Shown here in pieces: positions 18,537 to 27,310 of a stretch of 64,000 bases of DNA. The first letter of the stretch is position 1. Each line of letters begins with the position of its first letter. The DNA is from Pseudomonas sp. RIT-PI-q (GTDB lineage: Bacteria > Pseudomonadota > Gammaproteobacteria > Pseudomonadales > Pseudomonadaceae). The DNA lies in assembly GCF_001297125.1 (NCBI RefSeq), contig NZ_LHPC01000020.1:1-64000 (forward strand). The letters run 5' to 3'. Below the pieces are notes generated by a model. It did no database searches, was not told the DNA's origin, and worked only from the letters and a program-made list of their open reading frames with translations. The position numbers were made by a program, and so were the translations under genes.

Positions 18537-19418
18537 ATGGCACTTCCTCCACTGCATAGTTTTCGGGTTTTCGAATGTGTCGCGAGACTGGGCAACATCG
18601 CTGCCGCCGCGGTGGAACTGCACGTCACCACGGGCGCTATCAGCCAGCAATTGAAGGTGCTGCAAAGCGGCCTTGGTAAGGAGTTGTTCGAAAAACGCGG
18701 TCGACGATTAGTCTTGACCGACAGCGGCCGCCTGCTCCAACAGCGGGTTGCCAGTGCGATCGGCGAAATAGAAGATGGGGTGCGGCAGCTGTCCAGTGTT
18801 CATCAAGGTGAACGGCAGAAAATCGAGCTGACCCTGTCGATACCGAGCGTGCACGGCGTGACGTGGCTCGCCACTCGGCTCTTTGCGTTCATGGATGAGA
18901 ATCCACACATCAAATTGAACGTCATCAGCGCGAGCTACTTCAACAAAGTCGACTGGCGTCGAGCCGATCTGGCCGTGGTGTATGGCGTTCCACCCTGGCC
19001 TGGCTTCTGGTGGCGATTGCTCCACGGGATCCGCATGACGCCGGTGTGCAGCCCCCAGCTATTGCGCGGGCCAAAGGCTATTCGAACGGTTGCCGACCTG
19101 GCCCACTATCGTTTGCTTCATGAAGACGATGGCGCGCAATGGCGGCGCTGGCTGTCCGAGGCCCGCAGTACGCAATTGGGCGATTCGGATATTTACTTCG
19201 ATGACTTCGGCATGGTGCTGCAAGCGGCCCGTGACGGTTACGGTGTGGCACTCAGCGATGAGGTCGTGTCCGCCCGCGACCTGGACGATGGACGCCTGGT
19301 CCAGCCTCTGGCGCTGACCGTGCCTGCATTGCAGAACTATTACTGTGTTTGTAGCGAAGGTAATCGCAACCGTGAGGACGTGAACAGTTTCATCGAGTGG
19401 CTGATCGCGCAATCGTGA
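18537..19418 (+). CDS. LysR-type regulator, GcvA-like
   Basis: The product is 293 aa. PPLHSFRVFECVARLGNIAA starts the winged helix, with TGAISQQLKVLQSGLGKELF as the recognition region; this N-terminus is typical of the GcvA/AmpR branch. ATG at 18537 is used, with a GTG at 18531 as alternative. The A/T-rich gap 18402-18536 is shared with the divergent ABC operon, which it probably controls. Confidence 0.88.
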   Translation: MALPPLHSFRVFECVARLGNIAAAAVELHVTTGAISQQLKVLQSGLGKELFEKRGRRLVLTDSGRLLQQRVASAIGEIEDGVRQLSSVHQGERQKIELTLSIPSVHGVTWLATRLFAFMDENPHIKLNVISASYFNKVDWRRADLAVVYGVPPWPGFWWRLLHGIRMTPVCSPQLLRGPKAIRTVADLAHYRLLHEDDGAQWRRWLSEARSTQLGDSDIYFDDFGMVLQAARDGYGVALSDEVVSARDLDDGRLVQPLALTVPALQNYYCVCSEGNRNREDVNSFIEWLIAQS

Positions 19419-19427
19419 TGAGATGCC

Positions 19428-20321
19428 CTAGAGCGAGTTGAAGTTCTCGCTGATGCCTTTTCTCAATGCCTGGATCAAGGGTTCTCGGGTGCGTCCGTTT
19501 TTGACGATGAGCGAAAATTCAGCCTGATAGCCAAAAACATCGGGCAACAGAACTCTCAAGCGTTGCTCATCGACCCAGCGTTGCGCCAGATGATCTGGAA
19601 GATAGCCAATGTAGCTTCCGGACAACACCAGAATCAGCTCCGCTTCCATGCTGTCAACGGTGGCGGAACTATCCGTAAAACCATGGCGCAGCGCTTCAGT
19701 GCTGGACCAGTAACCTCGGTCAACCAGCCTCTGGTGGGTTATCGCTGAAACAGTGAGTTCGGGATTATTAAATAACGGATGGCGATCACTACAGTAGAGC
19801 CAGTGTTGCTCTATGTAGAGATGAGTATATTTAAGCCCGCTCATTTTCGTCGGCAAGGAGCCAATGGCCAAATCAAGTTTGCTCTCGATCACCTCGCGCT
19901 GAAGTTCAAAAGGACTGAGTATCTTCAAGTTGATATGCACCAGCGGATTTTGCTGGGTGAACTCGCCAATTATTTCAACGATGTTGATTTTTGGATCGCT
20001 GAGCATTGAGTCAAGAATACCCACCGACAGTGTGCCGCGTAGATCACCTTTTAATTCCAGAACATAGTGTTCGAAGTTATCAATCCGTGAGAAAAGTTCC
20101 AGCGCTTCCTGATAGATCAGTTGCCCCTTGCTCGTGAGGCTGAAGCCAGAGCGGCCGCGATTGCATAACGGCATGCCCAGTTGGCTTTCAAGCTGACTCA
20201 TGTAGGTGCTGATCGCCGATGTTGACATCTTCAGCGCTTGCTGGGCAGCCGAGAAACCCTTGTTTTGTGCAACGCATACAAAAATACGCAGTAATCGCAG
20301 CTTGTAGAGAGGTTCTTTCAT
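19428..20321 (-). CDS. LysR-type regulator
   Basis: The product is 297 aa starting MKEPLYKLRLLRIFVCV; an in-frame extension to 20486 is not conserved-looking and lacks a ribosome-binding site. The recognition helix is KMSTSAISTYMSQLESQLG. Codon use is more A/T-rich than most neighbours. It is divergent from the ureohydrolase gene at 20558 and most likely regulates it. Confidence 0.88.
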   Translation of the reverse strand: MKEPLYKLRLLRIFVCVAQNKGFSAAQQALKMSTSAISTYMSQLESQLGMPLCNRGRSGFSLTSKGQLIYQEALELFSRIDNFEHYVLELKGDLRGTLSVGILDSMLSDPKINIVEIIGEFTQQNPLVHINLKILSPFELQREVIESKLDLAIGSLPTKMSGLKYTHLYIEQHWLYCSDRHPLFNNPELTVSAITHQRLVDRGYWSSTEALRHGFTDSSATVDSMEAELILVLSGSYIGYLPDHLAQRWVDEQRLRVLLPDVFGYQAEFSLIVKNGRTREPLIQALRKGISENFNSL

Positions 20322-20557
20322 CGTCGAATCACCGAAAAACTTTATTGAGTGATACCGGTTCTGCTGAGTGTTGTCCATCTTCACGCCAGGCCGCGCGGCC
20401 CTCTGGGACATTATGTTTATCATTTCCTGAACTAAACTTTTGCTTCCTTGAAATGGTCTTCCAGTGATTGCCAAGCGAGAATCCACTCAATCGTGCTGTT
20501 CGTGCAATTTCGTGCGGATTAGCCTGTTAGCAAGCTCTAACTATGATTGGAGGCCGC

Positions 20558-21541
20558 ATGTTTGATGACACTCGCCGCGAAAACTTTGCCAACGGCACAG
20601 ACTATGATCCGCAGAAGCGCCCGCGCTTTTCCGAGATTGCGACCTTTATGCGCGCCCCCCTCGCTTCCAGTCTGGACGACGTCGACATCGGCATGATCGG
20701 CGTGCCCTTTGATGGCGGTACTTCATTCAAACCGGGCGCTCGTTTGGGGCCGCGAGGTGTTCGTCAACAATCGTGTCTGATGAGAACAAAAAACCATACG
20801 ACCGGTATTGCCCCGTTCGAGTTGTGCCGGGTCAAGGATCTGGGCGATGTGTTTATCGAGCAAATGTATTCGCTCGAGGCGGCCCATCGTTACATCGAGC
20901 AGTTTTATCATGAGATTGTGAAACGCAATATCATGCCGTTGACCGTGGGGGGCGATCACTCCATCACGTACCCTATTTTCAAGGCGATCGCAAAAGATGG
21001 CCCTATTGGCATGGTCCATATCGATGCCCACACCGACACCATGGACAGCCTGTATGGCTCGAAGTTTTTCCATGGTGCCCCCTTCAGAAGAGCCGTAGAA
21101 GATGGTCTGCTCGATCCAAAGCGCACCATCCAGATCGGTATACGAGGCTCCGAGCACTCAGGTACTGCAAACTACAGCCTGGAATGCGGCATGCGCGTCA
21201 TTTTCATCGATGAGTTCGATGACCTGGGCGTCAGTGGCGTGCTGAAGGAAATCAGACGCGTTGTCGGCGATGGCAAAACCTATATTTCTTTCGACGTCGA
21301 CGGCCTGGATCCTGCCTTTGCGCCAGGCACGGGCACGCCCGAAGCGGGCGGTATTTCCATGCGTGAAGCGCTGCGATTGATCAAGGGGCTGCGGGGCTTG
21401 AATCTTGTCGGTGGCGATGTCGTCGAGGTTGCCCCGGACCTGGACCCAACAGGATTTACCGCGTTGAACGCAGCCACTTTGATGTTTGAAATGCTCTGCG
21501 TGCTTGCTGAATCGCGCGTGAACTATCCGCAGACTGATTGA
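20558..21541 (+). CDS. Ureohydrolase (agmatinase / guanidinobutyrase family)
   Basis: The product is 327 aa. The binuclear Mn motifs are all present: GGDHS near residue 134, DAHTD near 158-162 and SFDVDGLDPAFAPGTGTPE near 249. GVPFDGGTSFKPGARLGPRG is typical of agmatinase-type enzymes. The reaction is hydrolysis of a guanidino compound to urea and an amine. Which substrate (agmatine, guanidinobutyrate, guanidinopropionate) cannot be told by eye. ATG at 20558 has GGAGG 4 nt upstream and is preferred over 20543. Regulator is probably the divergent LysR at 19428-20321. Confidence 0.92.
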   Translation: MFDDTRRENFANGTDYDPQKRPRFSEIATFMRAPLASSLDDVDIGMIGVPFDGGTSFKPGARLGPRGVRQQSCLMRTKNHTTGIAPFELCRVKDLGDVFIEQMYSLEAAHRYIEQFYHEIVKRNIMPLTVGGDHSITYPIFKAIAKDGPIGMVHIDAHTDTMDSLYGSKFFHGAPFRRAVEDGLLDPKRTIQIGIRGSEHSGTANYSLECGMRVIFIDEFDDLGVSGVLKEIRRVVGDGKTYISFDVDGLDPAFAPGTGTPEAGGISMREALRLIKGLRGLNLVGGDVVEVAPDLDPTGFTALNAATLMFEMLCVLAESRVNYPQTD

Positions 21542-21720
21542 CCTGTAGCTGCCCGTCCCAGCGTTTATCCAATAACAATGGGTGCCCCGGAACAGGTCGA
21601 CATTACCCAGACGTCCAACCACGGACATCTATGTCCGAAATGTTCGGACCTCTGGCGCATTTTTCCCGAGCCTTTCTATTCCTACACTGCGTCCATCCAC
21701 TTTGCGCAGCAGGAATACCC

Positions 21721-21834
21721 ATGGACTCAACCCCATTCATCCAAGGCAAACGGCCGCTGTATTGGCTGGCCTTAGGCACATTTGCCGTCGGTACTGAAAG
21801 CTTCATGATTGCAGGGCTGCTTCCCGGCATGTTC
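21721..21834 (+). pseudogene. N-terminal stub of an MFS transporter
   Basis: From ATG 21721 the frame reads PLYWLALGTFAVGTESFMIA then GLLPGM, the first membrane span of a DHA1-type drug transporter. It then breaks off at about 21834 and runs into the 3' half of an isochorismatase gene in another frame. This is a deletion junction, not a gene. It is a different MFS from the frameshifted one at 22115. Confidence 0.8.
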
Positions 21835-22096
21835 CTTTCATGGCACTGACTTGCACAAGCAACTTCAGGAACAAGGGATCGAGAAAGTCATTCTCGCCGG
21901 ACTGACATCGCAGACCTGCGTGGAAGGCACTGGGCGAGATGCCCTGGAGGCGGGTTATCACGTGACCTTTCTCAAGGACGCCGTGGCGGACTTCACCGAG
22001 GAGGCACATCGCGCAGCGCTTGAGATTTCCTACCCTACTTTTGGCCATGAGACATTGACCATCGATGAGTTCCTGAATGCGGTCCGGGGGGCTTGA
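21835..22096 (+). pseudogene. C-terminal half of an isochorismatase-family hydrolase
   Basis: The frame reading FHGTDLHKQLQEQGIEKVIL, then LAGLTSQTCVEGTGRDALEAG and HVTFLKDAVADF, is the second half of a cysteine hydrolase; the catalytic Cys is in SQTC. The first half with the aspartate and lysine is missing, replaced by the MFS stub. A start at 21809 would exist only inside the fused MFS sequence. The gene is not expected to make an active enzyme. Confidence 0.82.
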
Positions 22097-22114
22097 GCCT
22101 TCGCGTATTCGAGC

Positions 22115-23310
22115 CTAGACGCGACTATCCACCGCTGCGTATTCGGTGCGTCTAGAGCGAGCGATTTGCAGCAACAGCAATGACAAGCCCAGTCCGGAGA
22201 CAACAGCTGCCGTCAACCCTGTGTAGGCAATGCCTACGGTGCTGATGGTGGCTCCCCCCAACAACGAACCGAGCGCAATTCCCGAGTTGAACCCGGCGAT
22301 GTTCAAGCCGGACGCTACGCTATGCGCGCCCGGAGCGTGAGTGTCGGCGATGCCGAGCAGGCGGGCTTGCAACGCGGGTACGGCGGCGAAGCTCAACAGG
22401 CCCAGTAATGCGACGAGAATCGCCATGCTGATGGGCGAACTGACCAGCAGCCACATCGCCAACAGCACCATCACGATTCCAGTAATTAAAATAAGGCTCG
22501 CCCTATCCACGCCAAGACGATCAGCCATTTCCCCGCCGATGATGTTCCAACCGCCGCTGCCACACCGTAGATCATCATGAAAATGCTGACGGTAGACATG
22601 CTGAGTTCAGTCAGCTGAATCAGGATCGGTGCGATATAGGTGTACAGAATAAACGTGCCGCCGTAAGCCATGACGGTGATCAGGGTCCCGGCCAGCAGCC
22701 TGGTGTTGAACAGTGCTCGCAACCCTTCTTTTGCATTGTTGGCTGGATGCCCGACAGGCTCTTTAAGCGACTCTTTCATACCGAACAGAAGGCCGAAAAA
22801 GCCGAGCGCACCAAACGCTGCAATGGACAGGAAAAGCGGCCGCCAGGAAACAAAACTCCCCAGGTAAGTACTGATAGGAACACCGATCGCCATGGCTAGG
22901 GTAAAGCCGCCAAACACCAGCGCAACTGCACTGCCCGCCCGGCTTGGACCCACCAGCCTCGCCGCGGTACTCGATGCAACGGCGAGAAACAAACCGTGCC
23001 CCAACCCTGCAATGAACCTGGCCCCTAGCAGCGTCGTCATGTCACTCGATAACGCGGCGATCAAACTGCCCAGGCTGAAGATGACGCCCGTGACCAACAT
23101 GACATTCTTGCGCGACCAACTTGCGGTCAGCGCACTCAGGATCGGGGCCGAGACTGTGGCACCCAATGCATAAGCAGTCACAGCCTTACCCACCTGCCCC
23201 ACGTCGACATTCAAACTGCCCGCCATGACGTCGGCCAGTCCAATCGGTACGAACTCGGCCAGCCCCAGCGCAAACGCGCTGAGGGCGAATATATAGATGA
23301 CGAAAGGCAT
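22115..23310 (-). pseudogene. MFS transporter (AraJ/DHA1-like) with a frameshift
   Basis: Two frames together cover a complete 12-span transporter of about 400 aa. The N-terminal 260 or so residues (23310 to about 22550) start PFVIYIFALSAFALGLAEFV; the C-terminal part continues as GGEMADRLGVDRASLILI. The switch lies near 22543-22550, where GTTGGAACATC lacks one base compared with the GTTGGnAACATC needed to read VGNIIGG. The rest of both parts is intact. This is either a recent loss or a one-base sequencing error; the damaged genes next door favour loss. ATG has AAGGAG 9 nt upstream. Confidence 0.85.
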
Positions 23311-23467
23311 TTCAGGACACTCCTTATTCGATGCCGGGCCACGTGCCCGACCTTTGATAAGGGCCGATCCTAATCAGTCGTGATGCATTATTAAAATCAA
23401 CAAAACAGGCATCATGCATAAGAATTTTTATACCTTGCGCCGCCCTCCTCCACTGCCCTTTGAGCGT

Positions 23468-24379
23468 TCAATCGAGACTCGATGCAAACTCGCCTTGTTG
23501 AACAAGCTCGGCCAGATAATCACGAATAAAACCGATATGGGGCTTACGCAGCGCTCCTTTGTTCCATGCCAGGTAAAACGAATTCTCAGGCGGCGCCAAC
23601 GCAAACTTGATCGGCACCAATGTCCCGGCAGCCAGGCTGGCGTGACAAAGATATCCCGGAAGAACAGACCAGCCATGCCCTGCCCGCACCAGTGATTCGA
23701 CAATACGCATATCGGGTACTGTGATGGCCGCCTGCAACAAAGGCTGCACCTTGAAAGCCTCCAGCCAAAAGTTTCGAATCAACGGAAGCTGTTCGTCATA
23801 AGCAATCAGCGGGAAGCTTTCAAGGGTCTGCGCCATGATGTGACGTTCTTCGATCTGGCGCGCAAGCGCGGGCGCGGCAACCAACAGCAAATGCTCGGTC
23901 GCCAAATGAATGTACCCATGTCGGATATCGTCAGGAACTGATGCGGTGATCGCCAGATCAGCTGTGCCGTCGTTGAGCAAAGCGTAAATACGTTCGCGGT
24001 TGCCTGTATGAAAGCGCAACTGCACACCTTGCGCGATCAGGGGAGCGAGGGCCCGCGCCACATGCGTGTAGAGAAAATCCGCTGGCCCGACAATGTGCAC
24101 AGTCCCGCCCAGCGGCGTCGACACGTTTCTCAGAGAGGTGACTTTTGCCTCCAGACCATCCAGATGCGGCGCAATCGCCCGCGCCAGATCATCCGCAGCC
24201 GGGGTCGCCAAAACGCCCCGTGCACGTCGAACGAATAGCGGCTTTCCAACCAGTGATTCGAGTGCCTGGATGTGCATTGAAGCAGCGGGCTGGGTGATTC
24301 CCAGATGATCGGCCGCCTTGGAAAAAGACCCGGTTCTATAGGCCTCCAAAAAGGTGCGTAAGTAGTTGAGATGACTCAT
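23468..24379 (-). CDS. LysR-type regulator
   Basis: The product is 303 aa starting MSHLNYLRTFLEAYRTGSF; AGGCGA lies 8 nt upstream of this ATG. The recognition region is GITQPAASMHIQALE. The effector domain opens with GGTVHIVGPADFLYT. It lies upstream of, and on the same strand as, the frameshifted MFS; the 157-bp gap between holds a split ATGCAT repeat (23381 and 23412 regions) but no clear terminator. Confidence 0.87.
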   Translation of the reverse strand: MSHLNYLRTFLEAYRTGSFSKAADHLGITQPAASMHIQALESLVGKPLFVRRARGVLATPAADDLARAIAPHLDGLEAKVTSLRNVSTPLGGTVHIVGPADFLYTHVARALAPLIAQGVQLRFHTGNRERIYALLNDGTADLAITASVPDDIRHGYIHLATEHLLLVAAPALARQIEERHIMAQTLESFPLIAYDEQLPLIRNFWLEAFKVQPLLQAAITVPDMRIVESLVRAGHGWSVLPGYLCHASLAAGTLVPIKFALAPPENSFYLAWNKGALRKPHIGFIRDYLAELVQQGEFASSLD

Positions 24380-24581
24380 GGTCGCTGTCGCCTGTAAGAC
24401 CTCATGCTCAACGAGCAGAACATCGAGGGACATTCGATGCTACAGGAAATCAACTCAATGAAGCCCCATCCCGCGCGACGCCGCTGCAGCGGCGCGAACG
24501 GCAAGCCCACGCGCAATAATACGGGGCAACCATGAGGTGATGCGTACACTGGACCTCCCCGGATACACCACCCGTTGCTGA

Positions 24582-24725
24582 CGATCGAAGGCCTCTTGGG
24601 TCGTCCTGCGTGACTGGCACAGTCCGTCGGCACCTATCTATGCGCTGCTTCCTTCCAGACGTCATGTTCCAACGAAAACCAGCGCGTTTCTCGACGCTAT
24701 CAGCACCCGCCTCGCAAACCTCTGA
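24582..24725 (+). pseudogene. C-terminal remnant of a LysR regulator
   Basis: Plus-strand translation reads VVLRDWHSPSAPIYALLPSR then RHVPTKTSAFLDAISTRLANL and TGA at 24723-24725. This is the standard LysR C-terminus (LPDW...IYALYPSRRHLP...FIDFL). No matching N-terminal part lies upstream; the frame is closed by TGA at 24579-24581. It lies in the 550-bp gap between the LysR at 24379 and the small exported protein at 24931. Confidence 0.8.
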
Positions 24726-24836
24726 TGGCTGACCGCCCTCTCACGATGTTCTGCCACGTGGGCCTGCCCGCCGACTTGGCCGTGGTCGATTAAGCCTTCC
24801 AATCCAACTAATAGATGATTTTTTTGTTTTCGCCTG

Positions 24837-24867
24837 TTGACCTCAACAATAGTTGAGGTTTTATAAA
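24837..24867 (+). promoter_or_regulatory. SoxR-type promoter (box 1)
   Basis: TTGACC (24837-24842) and TATAAA (24862-24867) are 19 bp apart, the over-long spacing used by MerR-family activators. The spacer carries CCTCAAC-AATA-GTTGAGG (24841-24858), the same 7-4-7 geometry as the E. coli SoxR box CCTCAAGTTAACTTGAGG. It points at the small exported protein gene at 24931, and soxR lies just beyond. Confidence 0.85.
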
Positions 24868-24930
24868 TCACTCACACCTGCAAGACAGGTTTCAACTCAC
24901 CTCCCCTGCCAATAGAAAGAGGTATGTGAA

Positions 24931-25146
24931 ATGTCCTTACTTAAAGCGGCTGTGATGTCGATTGTTTTCACCCTGCCTACCGTATCGTTCGCGGAGGGTG
25001 GCAGTGACAAACTTGCTGAATGGCATTTGAGATCCAAAAAGCCGCCAACAAGCCAAACTGTCAACACAGATGCAACCAAAGACAGAACCATTACTCAGGA
25101 TGAAAAGCAAAAATCAACGACTGAAAAAACCCTCTCAAAACAGTGA
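24931..25146 (+). CDS. Small exported protein, probable SoxR target
   Basis: The product is 71 aa. A signal peptide (LLKAAVMSIVFTLPTVSFA) is followed by a hydrophilic mature part of about 50 residues, rich in Lys, Thr, Ser and Gln, with no Cys and no recognised domain. AGAGG lies 8 nt before the ATG. A SoxR-type promoter starts 94 bp upstream, so it should respond to redox-active compounds. The mature chain looks disordered. I do not recognise a family. Confidence 0.75.
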   Translation: MSLLKAAVMSIVFTLPTVSFAEGGSDKLAEWHLRSKKPPTSQTVNTDATKDRTITQDEKQKSTTEKTLSKQ

Positions 25147-25297
25147 ATATGTATTAAGCCTGAAGAGCAGTATCGCTTGAACCTTTAAACCACACTGCAT
25201 AGCCGCATTGATTGTTGGCTTGGCACCTTATTACGCATTGCGTTTTATGGAGGCGCTTGCGTAATAAGGATGCACTAACGGAGTAACTAATGAACGC

Positions 25298-25765
25298 TTA
25301 TTTTTGCGTTAACGCTCGATCGAAAATGACAGGGCCGCAGGCATCCTGGCCCAGGAGATCCTGTGGATTGAGTAATGGACACTCCCCCATGGTTAAACAG
25401 CCGCAGCCAATACAGCCTTCCAGACTGGTCTGCAGTTTTGACAGGCGCGCTATACGTTCCTTCAGCGAGGTAGCCCACATTTTTGACACTGTTTCCCACT
25501 CCTTGGCCGTCGCTTTACGGTCATGGGGGATCGGTTCTAAAGCCGTCTTGATTTCCGCGAGTGAAATGCCACTGGCTTGAGCGACTCGAATAATGGCAAT
25601 GCGCCGAAGAATCCCGCGACTGTAGACCCGCTGGTTTCCAGCTGAACGCTGTGGCTTGAGCAGGCCTTTAGACTCATAAAAATGCAGAGTGGATACGGGT
25701 AAACCGCTGCGCTTGGCCACTTCACCCACGCTGAGACTCTGGGCAGAGGTGATTTTTTCGTCCAC
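25298..25765 (-). CDS. soxR: Redox-sensitive MerR-family regulator SoxR
   Basis: The product is 155 aa, the usual SoxR length. The helix-turn-helix is VGEVAKRSGLPVSTLHFYES; the [2Fe-2S] cluster ligands are C118-x2-C121-x-C123-x5-C129 in GCIGCGCLTMGECPL. SoxR senses redox-cycling agents through the cluster and activates promoters with 19-bp spacing. The start is GTG; its ribosome-binding site GAGG is part of SoxR box 2 (25774-25791), so the regulator may affect its own translation start region. The two boxes lie on both sides of the gene and direct transcription away to the right (porin) and toward it (small protein). Confidence 0.95.
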   Translation of the reverse strand: MDEKITSAQSLSVGEVAKRSGLPVSTLHFYESKGLLKPQRSAGNQRVYSRGILRRIAIIRVAQASGISLAEIKTALEPIPHDRKATAKEWETVSKMWATSLKERIARLSKLQTSLEGCIGCGCLTMGECPLLNPQDLLGQDACGPVIFDRALTQK

Positions 25766-25769
25766 GGCA

Positions 25770-25800
25770 TTGACCTCAAGTTTGGTTCAGGTTTTATAAA
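25770..25800 (+). promoter_or_regulatory. SoxR-type promoter (box 2)
   Basis: TTGACC (25770-25775), a 19-bp spacer and TATAAA (25795-25800) repeat the design of box 1. The dyad CCTCAAG-TTTG-GTTCAGG (25774-25791) matches the E. coli SoxR box at 14 of 18 positions by my count. It fires to the right, toward the porin gene at 26017, and overlaps the soxR leader on the other strand, which suggests autoregulation. Confidence 0.8.
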
Positions 25801-26016
25801 GATAATCGTCGTTTCAAAACCAGGCAACCCCCTCTTTGTCTTTATCTGATTTTGGAAAAATCAATGATTAAAACTTCACCCTTTAACGCCTCTACAGTAT
25901 TGATCGATTAGCCGCAAGATGGGATCCCGATAATCCTGAAGCCCGTTGCATGGGCAAAACTAAACATGCAGTTTCCTGCCAACACCAACAAACAAAAAAC
26001 GCTTCAAGGAGTATCT

Positions 26017-27273
26017 ATGCTTGTCCGAAATAGAGCCGTACTTGCCTGTGCTTTATTCTCTATAAATACGACGCTTGCCTATGCAAGTGAGCAGTCTGAA
26101 TCCAAAGGATTCGTGGAAGACAGCAATCTGAAGGTGTTACTGCGCAACGTCTACTTCAATCGGGACTTCAAAAACGGCAAAAATGACGCCAAGGTCTGGG
26201 GCCAGGGATTCATTGGCACCTTCGAATCCGGTTTCACCCAGGGCACGGTCGGTGTCGGTGTCGACGCCTTTGGCCTGTTGGGGGTCAAGTTAGACAGTGG
26301 TCGCGGTCGCAACTACACCGCGTTCTTCGATACCGACAGTGATGGTCGTCCGGTTGACAGCCTCTCTGAGGCCGGGGCCGCAATCAAGCTGCGTCTATCC
26401 AATACCGTCCTTCGCTATGGCAACCAATTCCCGACGATGCCTGTTCTGGCCTACGACGACTCCCGTGTACTGCCACAGGCGTTTACAGGCACCTTGCTCA
26501 CCAGCAAGGAAATCGACGGTTTGACACTCCATGCCGGGCGCTTCACCGCTGACAGTCCGATGGGCGATTCATCACGCGACCCGAACCATTTGAAAAGCAT
26601 TGATGTGGTCGGTGGTAGCTACAGCATTACTCCACAGCTGACGGTTGCTGCCTACCATTCCGATGTCGAGGACACCTACAAGAAGTCCTACGGCAATGTG
26701 AACTACACATTGCCTGTCACTGAAGCGCAGGCGTTGAACCTCGACTTCAACATCTACCGTACCGATTACAAAGACGGGGCCCAGGCAGCGCTTGATTTCG
26801 GGGGTGACGGCGATAACGACAGCAACACCATTTGGAGCCTGGCGGCAAAATACAGCGTTGGCTCTCATGCCTTTACTGTTGCGCACCAGCGCAGCAGCGG
26901 TGATGCCGGCTATGCCTATGATTATGGTGATGGCGGTAATGCGATCTACTTGGCCAACTCCTACTACTCCGACTTCAATCTGAAAGATGAAGAGTCCTGG
27001 CAGCTCAGCTACGAGCTGGATTTCGCCGGGTTCGGCATTCCGGGCCTGACCTACAAGACGGCTTACGTTCGCGCAAGCAACATTGACGCGGGCGGCGAGC
27101 AGGATGGAACGGAACGGGAGTTCTTCAACCAGGTCAAGTACGTCGTACAGGAAGGCTCGTTGAAGGACCTGTCATTCAAGCTTCGTAACTCGATTTATCG
27201 CGCTGACCGTGATGTGGGTGCGAACCTGAATGAGGTCCGTGCATACATCGAATATCCGCTGGATTTACTCTGA
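26017..27273 (+). CDS. OprD-family outer-membrane porin
   Basis: The product is 418 aa including a signal peptide (ACALFSINTTLAYA). The family features are FVEDSNLKVLLRNVYFNRDF, GWGQGF-like WGQGFIGTFESGFTQG, LRYGNQFPTMPVLAYDDSRV and the final beta strand YIEYPLDLL ending in an aliphatic residue. OprD porins carry amino acids, small peptides or aromatic acids across the outer membrane. ATG at 26017 has AAGGAG 6 nt upstream; 25966 is rejected. The nearest upstream promoter is SoxR box 2, an unusual controller for an OprD member. Confidence 0.93.
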   Translation: MLVRNRAVLACALFSINTTLAYASEQSESKGFVEDSNLKVLLRNVYFNRDFKNGKNDAKVWGQGFIGTFESGFTQGTVGVGVDAFGLLGVKLDSGRGRNYTAFFDTDSDGRPVDSLSEAGAAIKLRLSNTVLRYGNQFPTMPVLAYDDSRVLPQAFTGTLLTSKEIDGLTLHAGRFTADSPMGDSSRDPNHLKSIDVVGGSYSITPQLTVAAYHSDVEDTYKKSYGNVNYTLPVTEAQALNLDFNIYRTDYKDGAQAALDFGGDGDNDSNTIWSLAAKYSVGSHAFTVAHQRSSGDAGYAYDYGDGGNAIYLANSYYSDFNLKDEESWQLSYELDFAGFGIPGLTYKTAYVRASNIDAGGEQDGTEREFFNQVKYVVQEGSLKDLSFKLRNSIYRADRDVGANLNEVRAYIEYPLDLL

Positions 27274-27277
27274 CAAA

Positions 27278-27300
27278 TTGCGCCGGGTGTCCCGGCGCAA
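27278..27300. terminator. Hairpin between convergent genes
   Basis: TTGCGCCGGG-TGT-CCCGGCGCAA is a perfect 10-bp stem right after the porin stop and before the 3' end of the convergent LysR gene. No T-run follows, so it would act as a stem-only terminator for both directions. Confidence 0.65.
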
Positions 27301-27310
27301 CTTGAACCCA

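Noticed and set aside
21542..21720. Several short overlapping plus-strand frames before the MFS stub.
   Set aside because: They overlap each other in three frames, lack ribosome-binding sites and show no recognisable sequence.
23375..23425. A separated ATGCAT repeat (TGATGCATTATT and CATCATGCATAAG).
   Set aside because: Could be a LysR site, but the arms are short and the spacing has no T-N11-A context; A/T-rich gaps give such matches by chance.
24380..24581. A possible upstream continuation of the LysR remnant.
   Set aside because: I could not follow LysR similarity through this part in any frame; only 24582-24725 is clear.
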